The notes under the pieces are model-generated. The model was not told the origin of the DNA. It made no database searches and saw only the letters and a list, made by a program, of their open reading frames with translations. Both the position numbers and the translations under genes were made by a program. A stretch of 54,184 nt of DNA, taken from UBA8438 sp963934795. Lineage in GTDB: Bacteria > Acidobacteriota > Vicinamibacteria > Vicinamibacterales > UBA8438. Location of the stretch: assembly GCA_963934795.1 (NCBI GenBank), contig CAWWAF010000012.1, positions 1-54,184 on the forward strand, in the 5' to 3' direction. Each line of letters begins with the position of its first letter. Position 1 is the first letter of the stretch. Shown piece after piece: positions 16,320 through 26,035 of this stretch.

Positions 16320-16494
16320 GAACGGGTGGCGAGACCGTCGCCGCGCGATAGCCCCTATGAACACTGGACGAAACGGAAACCCCGGATTGGCCGGGTCAGT
16401 CCGGATCTGACGGGATTGTGGTGGGGGAAGAGCAGATACGACGATCGTGTGGTTCCCGGGAGGGGAGAGCGATGGGGAGGCGAGAACGGGCCGT

Positions 16495-18036
16495 CTATTT
16501 CCGGTAGCGGCTGGTGTCGATCCCGAACTTCTTCACCTTATAACTGATGATGCGTTCCGTTGACTGCAGCAATGTGGCGGCCTTCACCCGATTTCCTTGG
16601 GTGGTCTTCAGCGCGTCTTCGATCAGGTCTTTCTCATAGGCCTCGACGGCCTCACTGAACGAGATGCTCATCACCGTGCCGGTTGCCTCGCCGGTTTGCA
16701 AGGACGGCGGGAGGTCGTGCGCGTGAATGACATTCCCGTCGCTCACCAGCACCGCTCGTTCGAGGGCGTTCTCCAGTTCGCGCACGTTGCCCGGCCAATG
16801 ATACGACATAAGCATGTCGATCGCTGGCGTCGAGATGCGCTTGATCTGTTTGCCGTGCTCGGTGGCATAGCGGTCGAGAAAATGGTCCGCGAGTAGCAGG
16901 ACATCCGTCTTTCGTTCCCGGAGTGGCGGTACGAAGATCGCGAACACGTTGAGGCGGTAGTGGAGATCCTTTCGAAACGTACCCGCGGCCATGGCGCCCT
17001 CGACGTCTGCGTTGGTCGCGGCGATCAGGCGCACATCGACCTTGACCGGTTCGGTGCCTCCCAGGCGCTCGAATTCACGTTCCTGCAGCACGCGGAGCAA
17101 CTTGACCTGGGTCGACGCGTTGAGATCACCGATCTCGTCAAGAAAGAGCGTGCCGCCTTCTGCGAGTTCGAACCGCCCCTTTTTTCGCGCCTGTGCGCCC
17201 GTAAAGGCGCCTTTCTCGTACCCGAAGAGCTCCGACTCGATCAGCGAGTCCGGAAGGGCGGCGCAGCTCACCTTGATGAACGGCTTCTTGGCGCGTCTCG
17301 AGTTGTAGTGGAGGGCGTGAGCGATGAGCTCCTTGCCCGTGCCTGACTCGCCGCGAACGAGGACCGTCGTGTTCGCGCCAGCGACCTGGTTGACCTGCGC
17401 GTACACCTCACGCATGGGGCGGCTGGTGCCCACAATGTTGGCGAAGTCGTATTTCTGTTTGAGTTCGTCGCGCAGATGGACGTTTTCCTCTACGAGCCGC
17501 CGACGCTCGGCGTCTACCAGGTGATTGACTCGGATGGCCTGCGCGATCATCGTGCTGACCACGTCCAGAAATCGGACGTAGCCCTGGTAGTCCCGACCCT
17601 TCTCGAACGGCAGGTCGACACTGATCGCCCCGACTGGTTCTTTTTGGGTCTTGATCGGTACGCAGATAAAACTGATGTCACGCCGGTCAAGGTTCTTTCG
17701 GCGCGCCCGATTGAGGAACATCGGTTCCTTGCTGGCGCGGGGGACGATCACCGGCTTGCCACTTTCGACCACTCGTCCCGTCACGCCCTCGCCAACCCTG
17801 TACCGGGCCGAACGACCCTCGGGCGTCAAGCCCTCGGCCGCTTCGACGTGGAGCAGGCCGGTGTCCGGGCTCAGCAGGGTGATGGAACCGCACACGACGC
17901 TATCGCGGCGGTCGAGCAACTGCAGGACTCGTTGGAGCGACGCGCGCAGGCTCGACCCGCCAGCTAGGGCCTCGTTGACCTCGGACAGCGTGTCGAGGCG
18001 GGCAGCGTCCTGGGAGAGCGCGCGTTGGGGAGTCAC
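16495..18036 (-). CDS. Sigma-54-dependent activator, GAF + AAA+ + Fis HTH (NifA-type)
   Basis: A 513-residue transcription factor. An N-terminal GAF sensor (about residues 20-165) is followed by an AAA+ domain with Walker A GESGTGKE, the sigma-54 contact loop GAFTGA, Walker B GGTLFLDEIGD and a C-terminal Fis-type helix-turn-helix (GNRVKAATLLQSTERIISYK). There is no receiver domain, so it is NifA-like rather than NtrC-like; the GAF domain may bind 2-oxoglutarate or contact GlnK. It lies between glnK-amtB and gltD-gltB on the same strand and very probably activates the promoter at 16304. The GTG at 18036 is used as start because longer frames overlap gltD; no clear ribosome site marks it. Confidence 0.9.
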   Translation of the reverse strand: MTPQRALSQDAARLDTLSEVNEALAGGSSLRASLQRVLQLLDRRDSVVCGSITLLSPDTGLLHVEAAEGLTPEGRSARYRVGEGVTGRVVESGKPVIVPRASKEPMFLNRARRKNLDRRDISFICVPIKTQKEPVGAISVDLPFEKGRDYQGYVRFLDVVSTMIAQAIRVNHLVDAERRRLVEENVHLRDELKQKYDFANIVGTSRPMREVYAQVNQVAGANTTVLVRGESGTGKELIAHALHYNSRRAKKPFIKVSCAALPDSLIESELFGYEKGAFTGAQARKKGRFELAEGGTLFLDEIGDLNASTQVKLLRVLQEREFERLGGTEPVKVDVRLIAATNADVEGAMAAGTFRKDLHYRLNVFAIFVPPLRERKTDVLLLADHFLDRYATEHGKQIKRISTPAIDMLMSYHWPGNVRELENALERAVLVSDGNVIHAHDLPPSLQTGEATGTVMSISFSEAVEAYEKDLIEDALKTTQGNRVKAATLLQSTERIISYKVKKFGIDTSRYRK

Positions 18037-18089
18037 AGAATTGTCGTCGCGACGAGAACCAAGGGACGACCTTGGGTCCCGGCAGGCGG

Positions 18090-19538
18090 TTAGGGGAGCG
18101 TCATGGGCAGCCGCGTCTCGCCCATCAAATATTGATCGATGCCTGCTGCGGCGCTGCGGCCTTCGGCGATGGCCCATACGATGAGCGATTGCCCGCGCTG
18201 CATGTCACCTGCGGTGAAGACGCCGTCGACGCTCGTCATCCAGGTCTTGTCCCGCGAGACGTTGCCGCGGTTGGTAAGCGCGACACCGAGCTGGTCGAGC
18301 AGGCCTTCGCGTTTCGGGCCGGTGAAACCCATGGCCAGGAACACCAGGTCCACGTCGAGTTCGAACTGGCTGTCTGGCACGGGCGCGAAGGCCGGACGCC
18401 CGCTGTCCAGGGTCATCTCGACCTTGTTCCCATGCAGTGTCGTGACGCGACCCGACTCGTCGCCAGTGAATCGTTCCGTCGCTACTGAATAGACCCGGTC
18501 CCCGCCCTCTTCGTGCGCACTCGTGACGCGGAAGATCTGGGGCCAGAGGGGCCACGGATTGGTCTCACCACGGCGTTCTGGGGGACGTGGCATCAGCTCG
18601 AACTGATGCACCGACGTTGCCCCTTGCCGGTGCACGGTGCCCAGGCAATCGGCTCCGGTGTCACCACCGCCGATGATGACGACTCGCTTGCCGGCCGAGC
18701 TGATGAAGTCGGCGTCGTCGATGGCGTCACCCTCGCATCGCCGGTTCTGCTGCGCCAGCAATTCCATCGCGAAATGAACACCGCGGAGCTCGCGTCCCGG
18801 TACCGGAAGATCGCGGGGGATTCCCGCGCCACCTGCAAGGAGCACCGCGTCGAAATCGTTGCGGACCCTGTCGGCCGGGATGGTCACGCCAATGTCGGCG
18901 TTGACCTGGAAAGTAATGCCCTCGGCTTCCAAAATCTCTAGACGGCGGTTGAGGAACCGTTTCTCCATCTTGAATTCGGGAATGCCGTAGCGGAGCAAGC
19001 CGCCGATCCGGTCCGACCGTTCGAACACGGTGACGTGGTGGCCGGCTCGGTTCAGCTGGTCGGCGGCGGCCAGACCGGCAGGGCCCGACCCGATCACGGC
19101 AACCGACTTGCCGGTGCGGGTCTCCGGCGGTTGGGCGCGAATCCAGCCCTCCTCAAACGCCCGTTCTACGATGCCGAGCTCGACCGATTTAATGGCTACT
19201 GCGTCGCGGTCAATAGCCAGTACACACGAGCCTTCACAGGGGGCGGGGCACAGTCGGCCGGTCCATTCCGGGAAATTGTTGGTCTTGTGGAGCCGATCGA
19301 TGGCCGGGTGCCACTTGTCTCGGTAAACCAGGTCGTTCCAATCAGGAATCAGATTGCCGAGTGGGCACCCGTCGTGGCAGAACGGAATGCCACAGTCCAT
19401 GCAACGGGCGCCCTGCGCGCGGAGATCCTGTTCTGCGTACGGCAGGTAGACCTCTTGCCAGTCCTGGAGTCGCTGCTCGACAGGACGAGACGGTGGTTTC
19501 TGCCGGTCGATCTCGATGAATCCCTTCAGCTTGCCCAT
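18090..19538 (-). CDS. gltD: Glutamate synthase, small subunit
   Basis: The 482-residue NADPH-oxidising subunit of GOGAT, which passes electrons to GltB. The N-terminal Cys-rich [4Fe-4S] region is present (ARCMDCGIPFCHDGCPLGN and GRLCPAPCEGSCV), followed by the FAD-binding loop VAVIGSGPAGLAAADQL and the NADPH-binding loop VVIIGGGDTGADCLG. It lies 86 bases downstream of gltB. Confidence 0.97.
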   Translation of the reverse strand: MGKLKGFIEIDRQKPPSRPVEQRLQDWQEVYLPYAEQDLRAQGARCMDCGIPFCHDGCPLGNLIPDWNDLVYRDKWHPAIDRLHKTNNFPEWTGRLCPAPCEGSCVLAIDRDAVAIKSVELGIVERAFEEGWIRAQPPETRTGKSVAVIGSGPAGLAAADQLNRAGHHVTVFERSDRIGGLLRYGIPEFKMEKRFLNRRLEILEAEGITFQVNADIGVTIPADRVRNDFDAVLLAGGAGIPRDLPVPGRELRGVHFAMELLAQQNRRCEGDAIDDADFISSAGKRVVIIGGGDTGADCLGTVHRQGATSVHQFELMPRPPERRGETNPWPLWPQIFRVTSAHEEGGDRVYSVATERFTGDESGRVTTLHGNKVEMTLDSGRPAFAPVPDSQFELDVDLVFLAMGFTGPKREGLLDQLGVALTNRGNVSRDKTWMTSVDGVFTAGDMQRGQSLIVWAIAEGRSAAAGIDQYLMGETRLPMTLP

Positions 19539-19624
19539 ATCTCTCTACTCAACGACGCCGTTGCGTACGCCCGCCGCGTATGCCCCCTCTGGCTCCGAAC
19601 GCCCGCGACGGGCCGCCAGGGCCG

Positions 19625-22600
19625 CTACCGTGTGGTGGTTCCCACCAACTCGGCGAAATCCGGTTCCCGAGACTCGGCTCGAGCTCGGGCCTCAGCCATG
19701 AGCACCCGTTTGTAATCGCGGGGCATCACCTTGACGAACATCGGACGGATGGTGTCCCACTGGTCCAGGACCCGCTGACCGTTGGTGCTTCGCGTGTATT
19801 CGATGTGGCGGGCCACCAACCGGCGCACGAGCGCGTCGTCGTCGTCATCGAGCGGCTCCAAATTGACCATTCCGTGGTTGCAGCGTCCTGCGAACTGCTG
19901 AGGCTCATCGAGGACGTAGGCGATACCGCCGCTCATGCCCGCCGCGAAATTGCGGCCCGTAGGGCCCAGCACGACGACCCGGCCACCAGTCATGTACTCG
20001 CACCCGTGGTCGCCGACTCCTTCAACGACGGCGGCGACGCCACTGTTGCGCACGGCAAATCGTTCACCGGCCAGTCCGCACACGAATGCTTCGCCCGCGG
20101 TGCCGCCATACAGCGCGACATTGCCGATGATGATGTTCTTGTTGGCGACGAACGTGGAGGCGCGAGGTGGAAACACCGCCAGCCGTCCGCCAGACAGTCC
20201 CTTGCCGAAGTAGTCGTTGGCGTCGCCCTCGATTGTCAGCGTCATCCCCTGTGGGACGAACGCCCCGAAGCTCTGGCCAGCGGAACCCGAGAATCGAATC
20301 TGGATGGCACCGTCTGGCAGGCCCTCTCCACCCCACCGGCGGGTGACGGCTGAGCCAAGCATCGTGCCGACGGTTCGGTTCACGTTCCGGATCGGCAGAC
20401 TGAACGAGACAGGGCTGCGATTTTCGATGGCGGACGCGCACCGCTCGATGAGTGTGGTGTCCAGGGCCTGTTCCAGCCCGTGGTCCTGCGCGACGGTCGC
20501 GCGCCGGCTGACGGTGTCCGGGACATCCGGGTTGGCGAGTATCTGTGACAGGTCGAGACCATTGGCCTTCCAGTGGTCGACCGCTGGGGCCGTGTTCAGT
20601 CGGTCGATTCGACCCACCATCTCATCCATGGTGCGGAAACCAAGGCTCGCCATCAGTTCTCGCACCTCTTCGGCGACAAACCGGAAGAAGTGCTCGACAA
20701 ACTCCGGACGACCGGTGAAGTGCTTGCGCAATTCCGGATTCTGGGTGGCTACGCCGACAGGGCAGGTATCCAGGTGACAGACGCGCATCATGATGCAACC
20801 GGAGACGATGAGCGGGGCCGTCGCGAACCCGAACTCTTCCGCCCCCAAGAGTGCGGCGATGACCACATCCCGGCCCGTCTTCATCTGGCCGTCCGCCTGT
20901 ACAACGATTCGGTCCCGCAGACGATTCATCACGAGGACCTGCTGCGTCTCGGCCAAGCCGAGCTCCCATGGCACCCCGGCATGTTTGAGACTTGTCAGCG
21001 GCGACGCGCCGGTGCCGCCGTCGTGACCTGAAATGAGCACGACGTCGGAGTGGGCCTTCGCCACCCCCGCGGCCACCGTGCCGACCCCGACCTCGGCCAC
21101 CAGCTTGACGTGTACCCGTGCCTGGGGATTCGCGTTCTTCAGGTCATGGATAAGCTGAGCGAGATCCTCGATCGAATAGATATCGTGGTGGGGCGGTGGA
21201 GAGATTAGCTGCACGCCGGGTGTGGAATAACGCACCTTCGCAATCCACGGGTAGACCTTGAATCCAGGGAGCTGGCCGCCCTCTCCCGGCTTTGCTCCCT
21301 GCGCCATCTTGATCTGCAGATCATCCGCGTTGACCAGGTAGTTGCTCGTCACGCCAAACCGTCCGGAGGCCACCTGTTTGATGGCGCTGCGGCGGAGATC
21401 GCCATTGGCGTCCGGCGTGAAGCGTGTGGGGTCTTCGCCACCTTCACCGGTGTTGGACTTCGCACCGAGCCGGTTCATCGCGATAGCGAGCGTTTCGTGG
21501 GCCTCCGCGCTGATCGAGCCATAGGACATGGCGCCGGTCGAAAATCGAGCCAAAATGGACTCGATCGATTCCACCTCGTCGAGAGGAATCGGTGGGGCCG
21601 CCTGGTCGGTCGTGAACTCGAACAGACCGCGCAGCGTCGCATGCTGGCGGCTCTGGTTGTTGACCAGATTCGCGTACTCCCGATACACGTCATAGCGTCC
21701 GCTCCGGGTCGCATGCTGGAGCTTGAACACCGTTTCGGGATTGAACAGGTGATACTCGCCGTCTCGGCGCCACTGATACTCACCGCCAGTATCGAGTTCG
21801 CCATCTTCTCTCCCGCGGGTTGGGAAGGCGCGCTCATGGCGTCGCTGCACTTCCGCGGCTACGGTATCGAGACCAATCCCACCGATTCGCGATGCGGTCC
21901 ACGTGAAATACCGCTTGATGAAGGCCTTGTTCAGTCCCACCGCTTCGAAGATTTGCGCGCCGCGGTAGCTTTGCAGCGTGGAGATCCCCATTTTGGACAT
22001 CACCTTCAGCACGCCTTTCGTCAAGGCGAGAATATGGTGACGAATTCCCTGCGACGGGTCGATGTCGGTGATCTCACCCTCTCGGATCAACTCCCCGATC
22101 GTCTCGAACGCGAGATACGGATTCACGGCTCCGGCGCCATAGCCGAGCAACAGCGCCATGTGGTGTGCTTCGCGGGCCTCCCCAGTTTCAATGACCAACC
22201 CGCATTGCGTCCGGGTGCCCTCACGCACGAGGTGATGGTGCACACCCGCCGTCGCAAGCAGGCTCGGTACAGGTGCGTGCCGCGCGTCCACCCCGCGATC
22301 GGAGAGCACCAGGATTGCCGTGCCGTCGGCGACCTCGGCGGTCGCCCGGCGACACAGTTCGTCCATCGCCCGCTCGAGGCCGGCGGCGCCCTCGCGCGGA
22401 TCAAACAGCATCGGCAGGGTGACGGCTCGCAGCGCCGTGTCCGGGTTGCACTGCAGTTTGGCGAGCTCGTCGTTGTCGAGAATCGGGTACGTGGCCCGGA
22501 TTTGGTGACAGGACTCCGGCTCGGCCCGCAGGAGATTACGTTCGGGGCCTAGCGTCGACCGCATGTCGGTGACAAGCTCCTCCCGAATCGCGTCAAGCGG

Positions 22601-24229
22601 TGGGTTCGTGACCTGCGCAAACAGCTGTTTGAAATAGTCGAACAGCAATCGGGGCCGGTCGGACAGCACCGCGAGCGCGGTGTCGGTGCCCATTGACCCA
22701 ATCGGCTCGAATCCCTTCTCGGCCATCGGACCAATCAGGATACGTAGGTCCTCTTCGGTGTACCCGAAAGCGTGCTGACAACGCCGTACCTCGACGTTGT
22801 CCATGTGTGGTGCTGGGGCGGCGTCCGGCAGATCTTTCAACTCGACCAACTGTGTGTCCAGCCACTCTTGATACGGGTGTTCAGCCGCCAGTTCGGCCTT
22901 GATCTCCTCGTCGTCGATGATGCGGCCTTGGGCCGTGTCCACTAGGAAGATCCGTCCTGGCAACAAGCGCCCCTTCGTCACGACATCTTCCGGCGGGATG
23001 CTCAGCACCCCAACCTCCGAGGCCATGACTACCAGATCGTCTTTCGTCACGTAGTAACGCGACGGTCGTAGTCCATTGCGGTCAAGCACGGCGCCGACGA
23101 CGGTCCCGTCCGTGAACGCGATCGAGGCGGGTCCGTCCCACGCTTCCATCAGCGACGCGTGGTACTCGTAGAAGGCCCGGCGGTCTGGAGGCATCGTTTC
23201 GTGCTTGCTCCAGGGCTCCGGGATCATCATCAAAATCGCGTGCGGCAGCGACCGACCGGTCATCACAAGGAACTGCAGCACGTTGTCAAACGTGGCGGTG
23301 TCGCTCTGGCCTTCCCTGGCTACCGGAAACAGCTTCGGTAGGTCGTCGCCGAAGAGGTCGGATTCGCACAACGCTTCTCGCGCCCGCATCCAATTGAGGT
23401 TGCCGCGCAAGGTGTTGATTTCGCCGTTGTGCGCGCAATACCGGTACGGATGCGCGAGTGGCCACGACGGAAAGGTGTTCGTGCTGAAACGAGAGTGTAC
23501 GAGCGCCAGCGCCGATTCGACGTCCGGGTCTACCAGATCAGGGAACATCTCGCCGACCTGATCGGCGATCAGCATACCCTTGTAGACGATCGTCTGGGAC
23601 GACAGGCTTGCGATGTAAAAGAGAGCCGCTTCTTCGAGCCGCAGCTCGAAGACGGCTCGTGCAAGCCGCTTCTGAATCACATAGAGCTTGCGCTCGAACC
23701 GTGCGGACGCGTCTGGCTGGTCGTGGAGTCTCGGGCCACGGCCGATGAACACCTGCTTTATTTCCGGTTCGCCCCGTCGCGCGGTGTCGCCGAGGCTACT
23801 GGAATCAGTCGGCACGGATCGCCAGCCGAGCAGAATCTGCCCCTCCTCCCGCACGATGCGCGTGATGAGTTCCTCGATCAGTCGCTGCTCATCGAGGCGA
23901 CGGGGCAGAAACAGCATGCCGACCCCGTAGGTGCCAGCCGCGGGCAACGCGAATCCGAGCGCCGCCGTCTCGCGGCGGAAGAACTTGTCAGGTACCTGTA
24001 TCAACAGACCGGCGCCGTCGCCGGTGTTGACTTCGCAGCCGCAGGCGCCTCGATGTCGCAGGTTGAGCGCCACCTCAAACGCTTGCTGCACCAGCTTGTG
24101 TGTGCGGACGCCCTTGACATTCACGACGAATCCGACGCCGCAAGCGTCGTGCTCGTGCTGTGGGTCATAGAGTCCGGTCGCCTCTGGCGGCCCGATCGGC
24201 CGCGCACCGTTCGTTCCGTTCGTCGTCAT
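19625..24229 (-). CDS. gltB: Glutamate synthase, large subunit
   Basis: A 1534-residue enzyme that makes glutamate from glutamine and 2-oxoglutarate. Domains in order: type-II glutamine amidotransferase whose nucleophile Cys30 (DACGVGF) is exposed after removal of a short propeptide, the central domain, the FMN-binding synthase domain with the [3Fe-4S] cluster (CIMMRVCHLDTCPVG), and the C-terminal GXG beta-helix. The start overlaps the stop of the LysR gene by four bases (ATGA), so regulator and enzyme are translationally coupled. Confidence 0.97.
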   Translation of the reverse strand: MTTNGTNGARPIGPPEATGLYDPQHEHDACGVGFVVNVKGVRTHKLVQQAFEVALNLRHRGACGCEVNTGDGAGLLIQVPDKFFRRETAALGFALPAAGTYGVGMLFLPRRLDEQRLIEELITRIVREEGQILLGWRSVPTDSSSLGDTARRGEPEIKQVFIGRGPRLHDQPDASARFERKLYVIQKRLARAVFELRLEEAALFYIASLSSQTIVYKGMLIADQVGEMFPDLVDPDVESALALVHSRFSTNTFPSWPLAHPYRYCAHNGEINTLRGNLNWMRAREALCESDLFGDDLPKLFPVAREGQSDTATFDNVLQFLVMTGRSLPHAILMMIPEPWSKHETMPPDRRAFYEYHASLMEAWDGPASIAFTDGTVVGAVLDRNGLRPSRYYVTKDDLVVMASEVGVLSIPPEDVVTKGRLLPGRIFLVDTAQGRIIDDEEIKAELAAEHPYQEWLDTQLVELKDLPDAAPAPHMDNVEVRRCQHAFGYTEEDLRILIGPMAEKGFEPIGSMGTDTALAVLSDRPRLLFDYFKQLFAQVTNPPLDAIREELVTDMRSTLGPERNLLRAEPESCHQIRATYPILDNDELAKLQCNPDTALRAVTLPMLFDPREGAAGLERAMDELCRRATAEVADGTAILVLSDRGVDARHAPVPSLLATAGVHHHLVREGTRTQCGLVIETGEAREAHHMALLLGYGAGAVNPYLAFETIGELIREGEITDIDPSQGIRHHILALTKGVLKVMSKMGISTLQSYRGAQIFEAVGLNKAFIKRYFTWTASRIGGIGLDTVAAEVQRRHERAFPTRGREDGELDTGGEYQWRRDGEYHLFNPETVFKLQHATRSGRYDVYREYANLVNNQSRQHATLRGLFEFTTDQAAPPIPLDEVESIESILARFSTGAMSYGSISAEAHETLAIAMNRLGAKSNTGEGGEDPTRFTPDANGDLRRSAIKQVASGRFGVTSNYLVNADDLQIKMAQGAKPGEGGQLPGFKVYPWIAKVRYSTPGVQLISPPPHHDIYSIEDLAQLIHDLKNANPQARVHVKLVAEVGVGTVAAGVAKAHSDVVLISGHDGGTGASPLTSLKHAGVPWELGLAETQQVLVMNRLRDRIVVQADGQMKTGRDVVIAALLGAEEFGFATAPLIVSGCIMMRVCHLDTCPVGVATQNPELRKHFTGRPEFVEHFFRFVAEEVRELMASLGFRTMDEMVGRIDRLNTAPAVDHWKANGLDLSQILANPDVPDTVSRRATVAQDHGLEQALDTTLIERCASAIENRSPVSFSLPIRNVNRTVGTMLGSAVTRRWGGEGLPDGAIQIRFSGSAGQSFGAFVPQGMTLTIEGDANDYFGKGLSGGRLAVFPPRASTFVANKNIIIGNVALYGGTAGEAFVCGLAGERFAVRNSGVAAVVEGVGDHGCEYMTGGRVVVLGPTGRNFAAGMSGGIAYVLDEPQQFAGRCNHGMVNLEPLDDDDDALVRRLVARHIEYTRSTNGQRVLDQWDTIRPMFVKVMPRDYKRVLMAEARARAESREPDFAELVGTTTR

Positions 24230-25239
24230 GGGTGTGTTCCTCGAGCCGCGACGACGGCGGCGGTGGGAGGCGCGGGCGTCACGGCCGATACGGCGCCACT
24301 CGCGGCCAGTGTCATGCCCGGGTGGGGGGGGGCACTCACGTCGTCCCGGAGCAGTCGTATGAATTCGGTCACGGCCGGATTGAGCCGGCGCTTCCGGCGA
24401 TGCACGATACTGAGCGGCCGGACCAACGGTGGTTCTCCAGGCGGCAGCAGTAACCGCGCCTGCACCAACGTGCCACGCTTCGCTTCTCGGCGTAGGGTGG
24501 GTTCAGGAAGGATCGCGACGCCGGCGCCCTCGTCGACCGCCTGCTTCACGGTCTCGATGTTGTCGAACTCGGCGGTGATCTCCACCTCGACCTCGTGGCG
24601 TCGTAAGAACTTGTCGATTTCGCGCCGGGCCGGGAGCACACGGTCAAGTGCGACGAAACGTTCTCCGGCTAGATCGCTCGGCCGGATCCCGCCATCGGCC
24701 GCGGCTAGCGGACCAAACCGGTGGTTGGGCGCGCACGCGACGACCATGATCTGGTTCTTCCACGGAATCGCGGTCAATTCCCGCCCCGAGGTCGCGAACG
24801 AGAGCAGCCCAAGGTCAGACTGATCACTGAGCACCCGTGCGCGCACCTGGTTCGGATGCATATAGTCGAGGTCGACTGCGGCTCCGGGGACCCGGGCCCG
24901 GAACTGATCGACGTACTGGCTCAGGTGCTGCAAACCCACCGAATAAATGGACGCCAACCGGACCCGGTGCCCAGACGGGTTTTGGTGGTGGCGCACCGCG
25001 TCTTCCAGTTCGTGATATCGCTCCACGATTTCTTGACAGCCCTTGAAGAAGATCGCGCCCTCTGCCGTCAGCTCCCACGGTCGTTTGGACCGATCGATCA
25101 GTTCAGCCCCCAGTTGCTTCTCGAGGTGACGCACGGCTTGGCTGGCCGCCGATTGGCTGACAGAACTGGCGAGTGCGCCTCGCGAAAAGCTTCCGTGGCG
25201 GACCACGTCACAGAAAATACTGAGCGTCTCAACGTGCAT
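24226..25239 (-). CDS. LysR-family transcriptional regulator
   Basis: A 337-residue regulator: a winged helix-turn-helix at residues 1-65 (FSRGALASSVSQSAASQAVRH as recognition region) and a periplasmic-binding-like effector domain to about 300, then an Ala/Pro-rich tail. The tail includes a C9 tract on the coding strand at 24324-24332. Coupling to gltB suggests a GltC-like role in glutamate synthase control, but the sulfate-reduction operon ends 170 bases upstream, so a CysB-like role is also possible. An AT-rich palindrome at 25285-25303 is its likely own operator. Confidence 0.9.
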   Translation of the reverse strand: MHVETLSIFCDVVRHGSFSRGALASSVSQSAASQAVRHLEKQLGAELIDRSKRPWELTAEGAIFFKGCQEIVERYHELEDAVRHHQNPSGHRVRLASIYSVGLQHLSQYVDQFRARVPGAAVDLDYMHPNQVRARVLSDQSDLGLLSFATSGRELTAIPWKNQIMVVACAPNHRFGPLAAADGGIRPSDLAGERFVALDRVLPARREIDKFLRRHEVEVEITAEFDNIETVKQAVDEGAGVAILPEPTLRREAKRGTLVQARLLLPPGEPPLVRPLSIVHRRKRRLNPAVTEFIRLLRDDVSAPPHPGMTLAASGAVSAVTPAPPTAAVVAARGTHP

Positions 25240-25284
25240 GGGACTGAAGAGTCTATCACGAGAAGCTAATGTTCGCCGTGCTTA

Positions 25285-25303
25285 ATATAAGTAAATCTAA
25301 TAT
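25285..25303. promoter_or_regulatory. LysR-type operator upstream of the lysR gene
   Basis: ATATAAG-TAAAT-CTAATAT is a 7-base imperfect inverted repeat (6 of 7 paired) with the T-N11-A pattern of LysR sites. It lies 46 bases upstream of the lysR ATG in an AT-rich island of about 25 bases within otherwise GC-rich DNA. It probably serves autoregulation. Confidence 0.5.
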
Positions 25304-25411
25304 GAATGGCCGTGGTGAACCCTCACCGCGATCGCCGGGGGAGCGGTCGCCTGGCTCTCCAACTGGCGGATGCGGTTAGCCGCGCAGAGCGTGGCGTCGA
25401 CGGGGCACGGG

Positions 25412-26035
25412 CTAGTCGTCGTTCGGCGTTGCGCGCTGCCCGGCGGTGGTGTCCAGGGGGGCTGAGGATGATGTCTTGGCCGTTACCCTGAACGGGGCGT
25501 CCGGCTCCGTGTCCCGCGTGAACGACCAATCGGCTTCAGCTGAGACCCGAGAGAGCAACGATTCCAGGCTTGGACGCAGAGCGACAAGGGTCTCGGGGGT
25601 GTTGGGAGCACACAGTCGGTCCTGGGCGATGCAGTCAATCTCGTTCCCAGAAAAGCGGACCAGTCCCGGCAGCGCGGGGTCGGTTTCCAGAAGGCGTGCC
25701 GCCGACACAAGCGTACGCCACAGCACCTCAAGCCTCTCCGAGAGAGCACCATCGAGGGGGCGCGTCTGCGTGTACTGGAGACCGAGTCGCCCGTGTGTTC
25801 GGTCAAGCGCGTACTGGCCCTCGTGGGCGACCAGCAGCACTGCTGGCCCACTGGGAAGGTGCGCGTAGTCGGCGACGTCGATCAGGAGACCGTTCACCGC
25901 CTGCGTTTGGATCCACCGATGAAACACGGGGATGGCGTCACGCGGGTCCAGCTCCGAGTCGTTCGTGAGGAAGACCTTGAGGGCCACGCGTTGCAGGTCG
26001 TCCACGAGCGGAGGTGTCATCGTTGCGAGGTTCAC
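25412..26035 (-). CDS. Conserved unknown protein of the sulfite-reductase operon
   Basis: A 207-residue soluble protein with no catalytic motif I recognise. Its core is AIPVFHRWIQTQAVNGLLID, then VADYAHLPSGPAVLLVAHEG and QYALDRTHGRLGLQYTQ, which reads like a compact alpha/beta fold; the last 40 residues are Ser/Thr/Asp-rich and probably disordered. The GTG start overlaps the sulfite reductase stop by four bases (GTGA at 26032-26035), so it is co-translated with Sir; an ATG at 26020 is an alternative. This placement suggests a role in sulfite reduction or siroheme handling, but no function is claimed. Confidence 0.75.
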   Translation of the reverse strand: MNLATMTPPLVDDLQRVALKVFLTNDSELDPRDAIPVFHRWIQTQAVNGLLIDVADYAHLPSGPAVLLVAHEGQYALDRTHGRLGLQYTQTRPLDGALSERLEVLWRTLVSAARLLETDPALPGLVRFSGNEIDCIAQDRLCAPNTPETLVALRPSLESLLSRVSAEADWSFTRDTEPDAPFRVTAKTSSSAPLDTTAGQRATPNDD

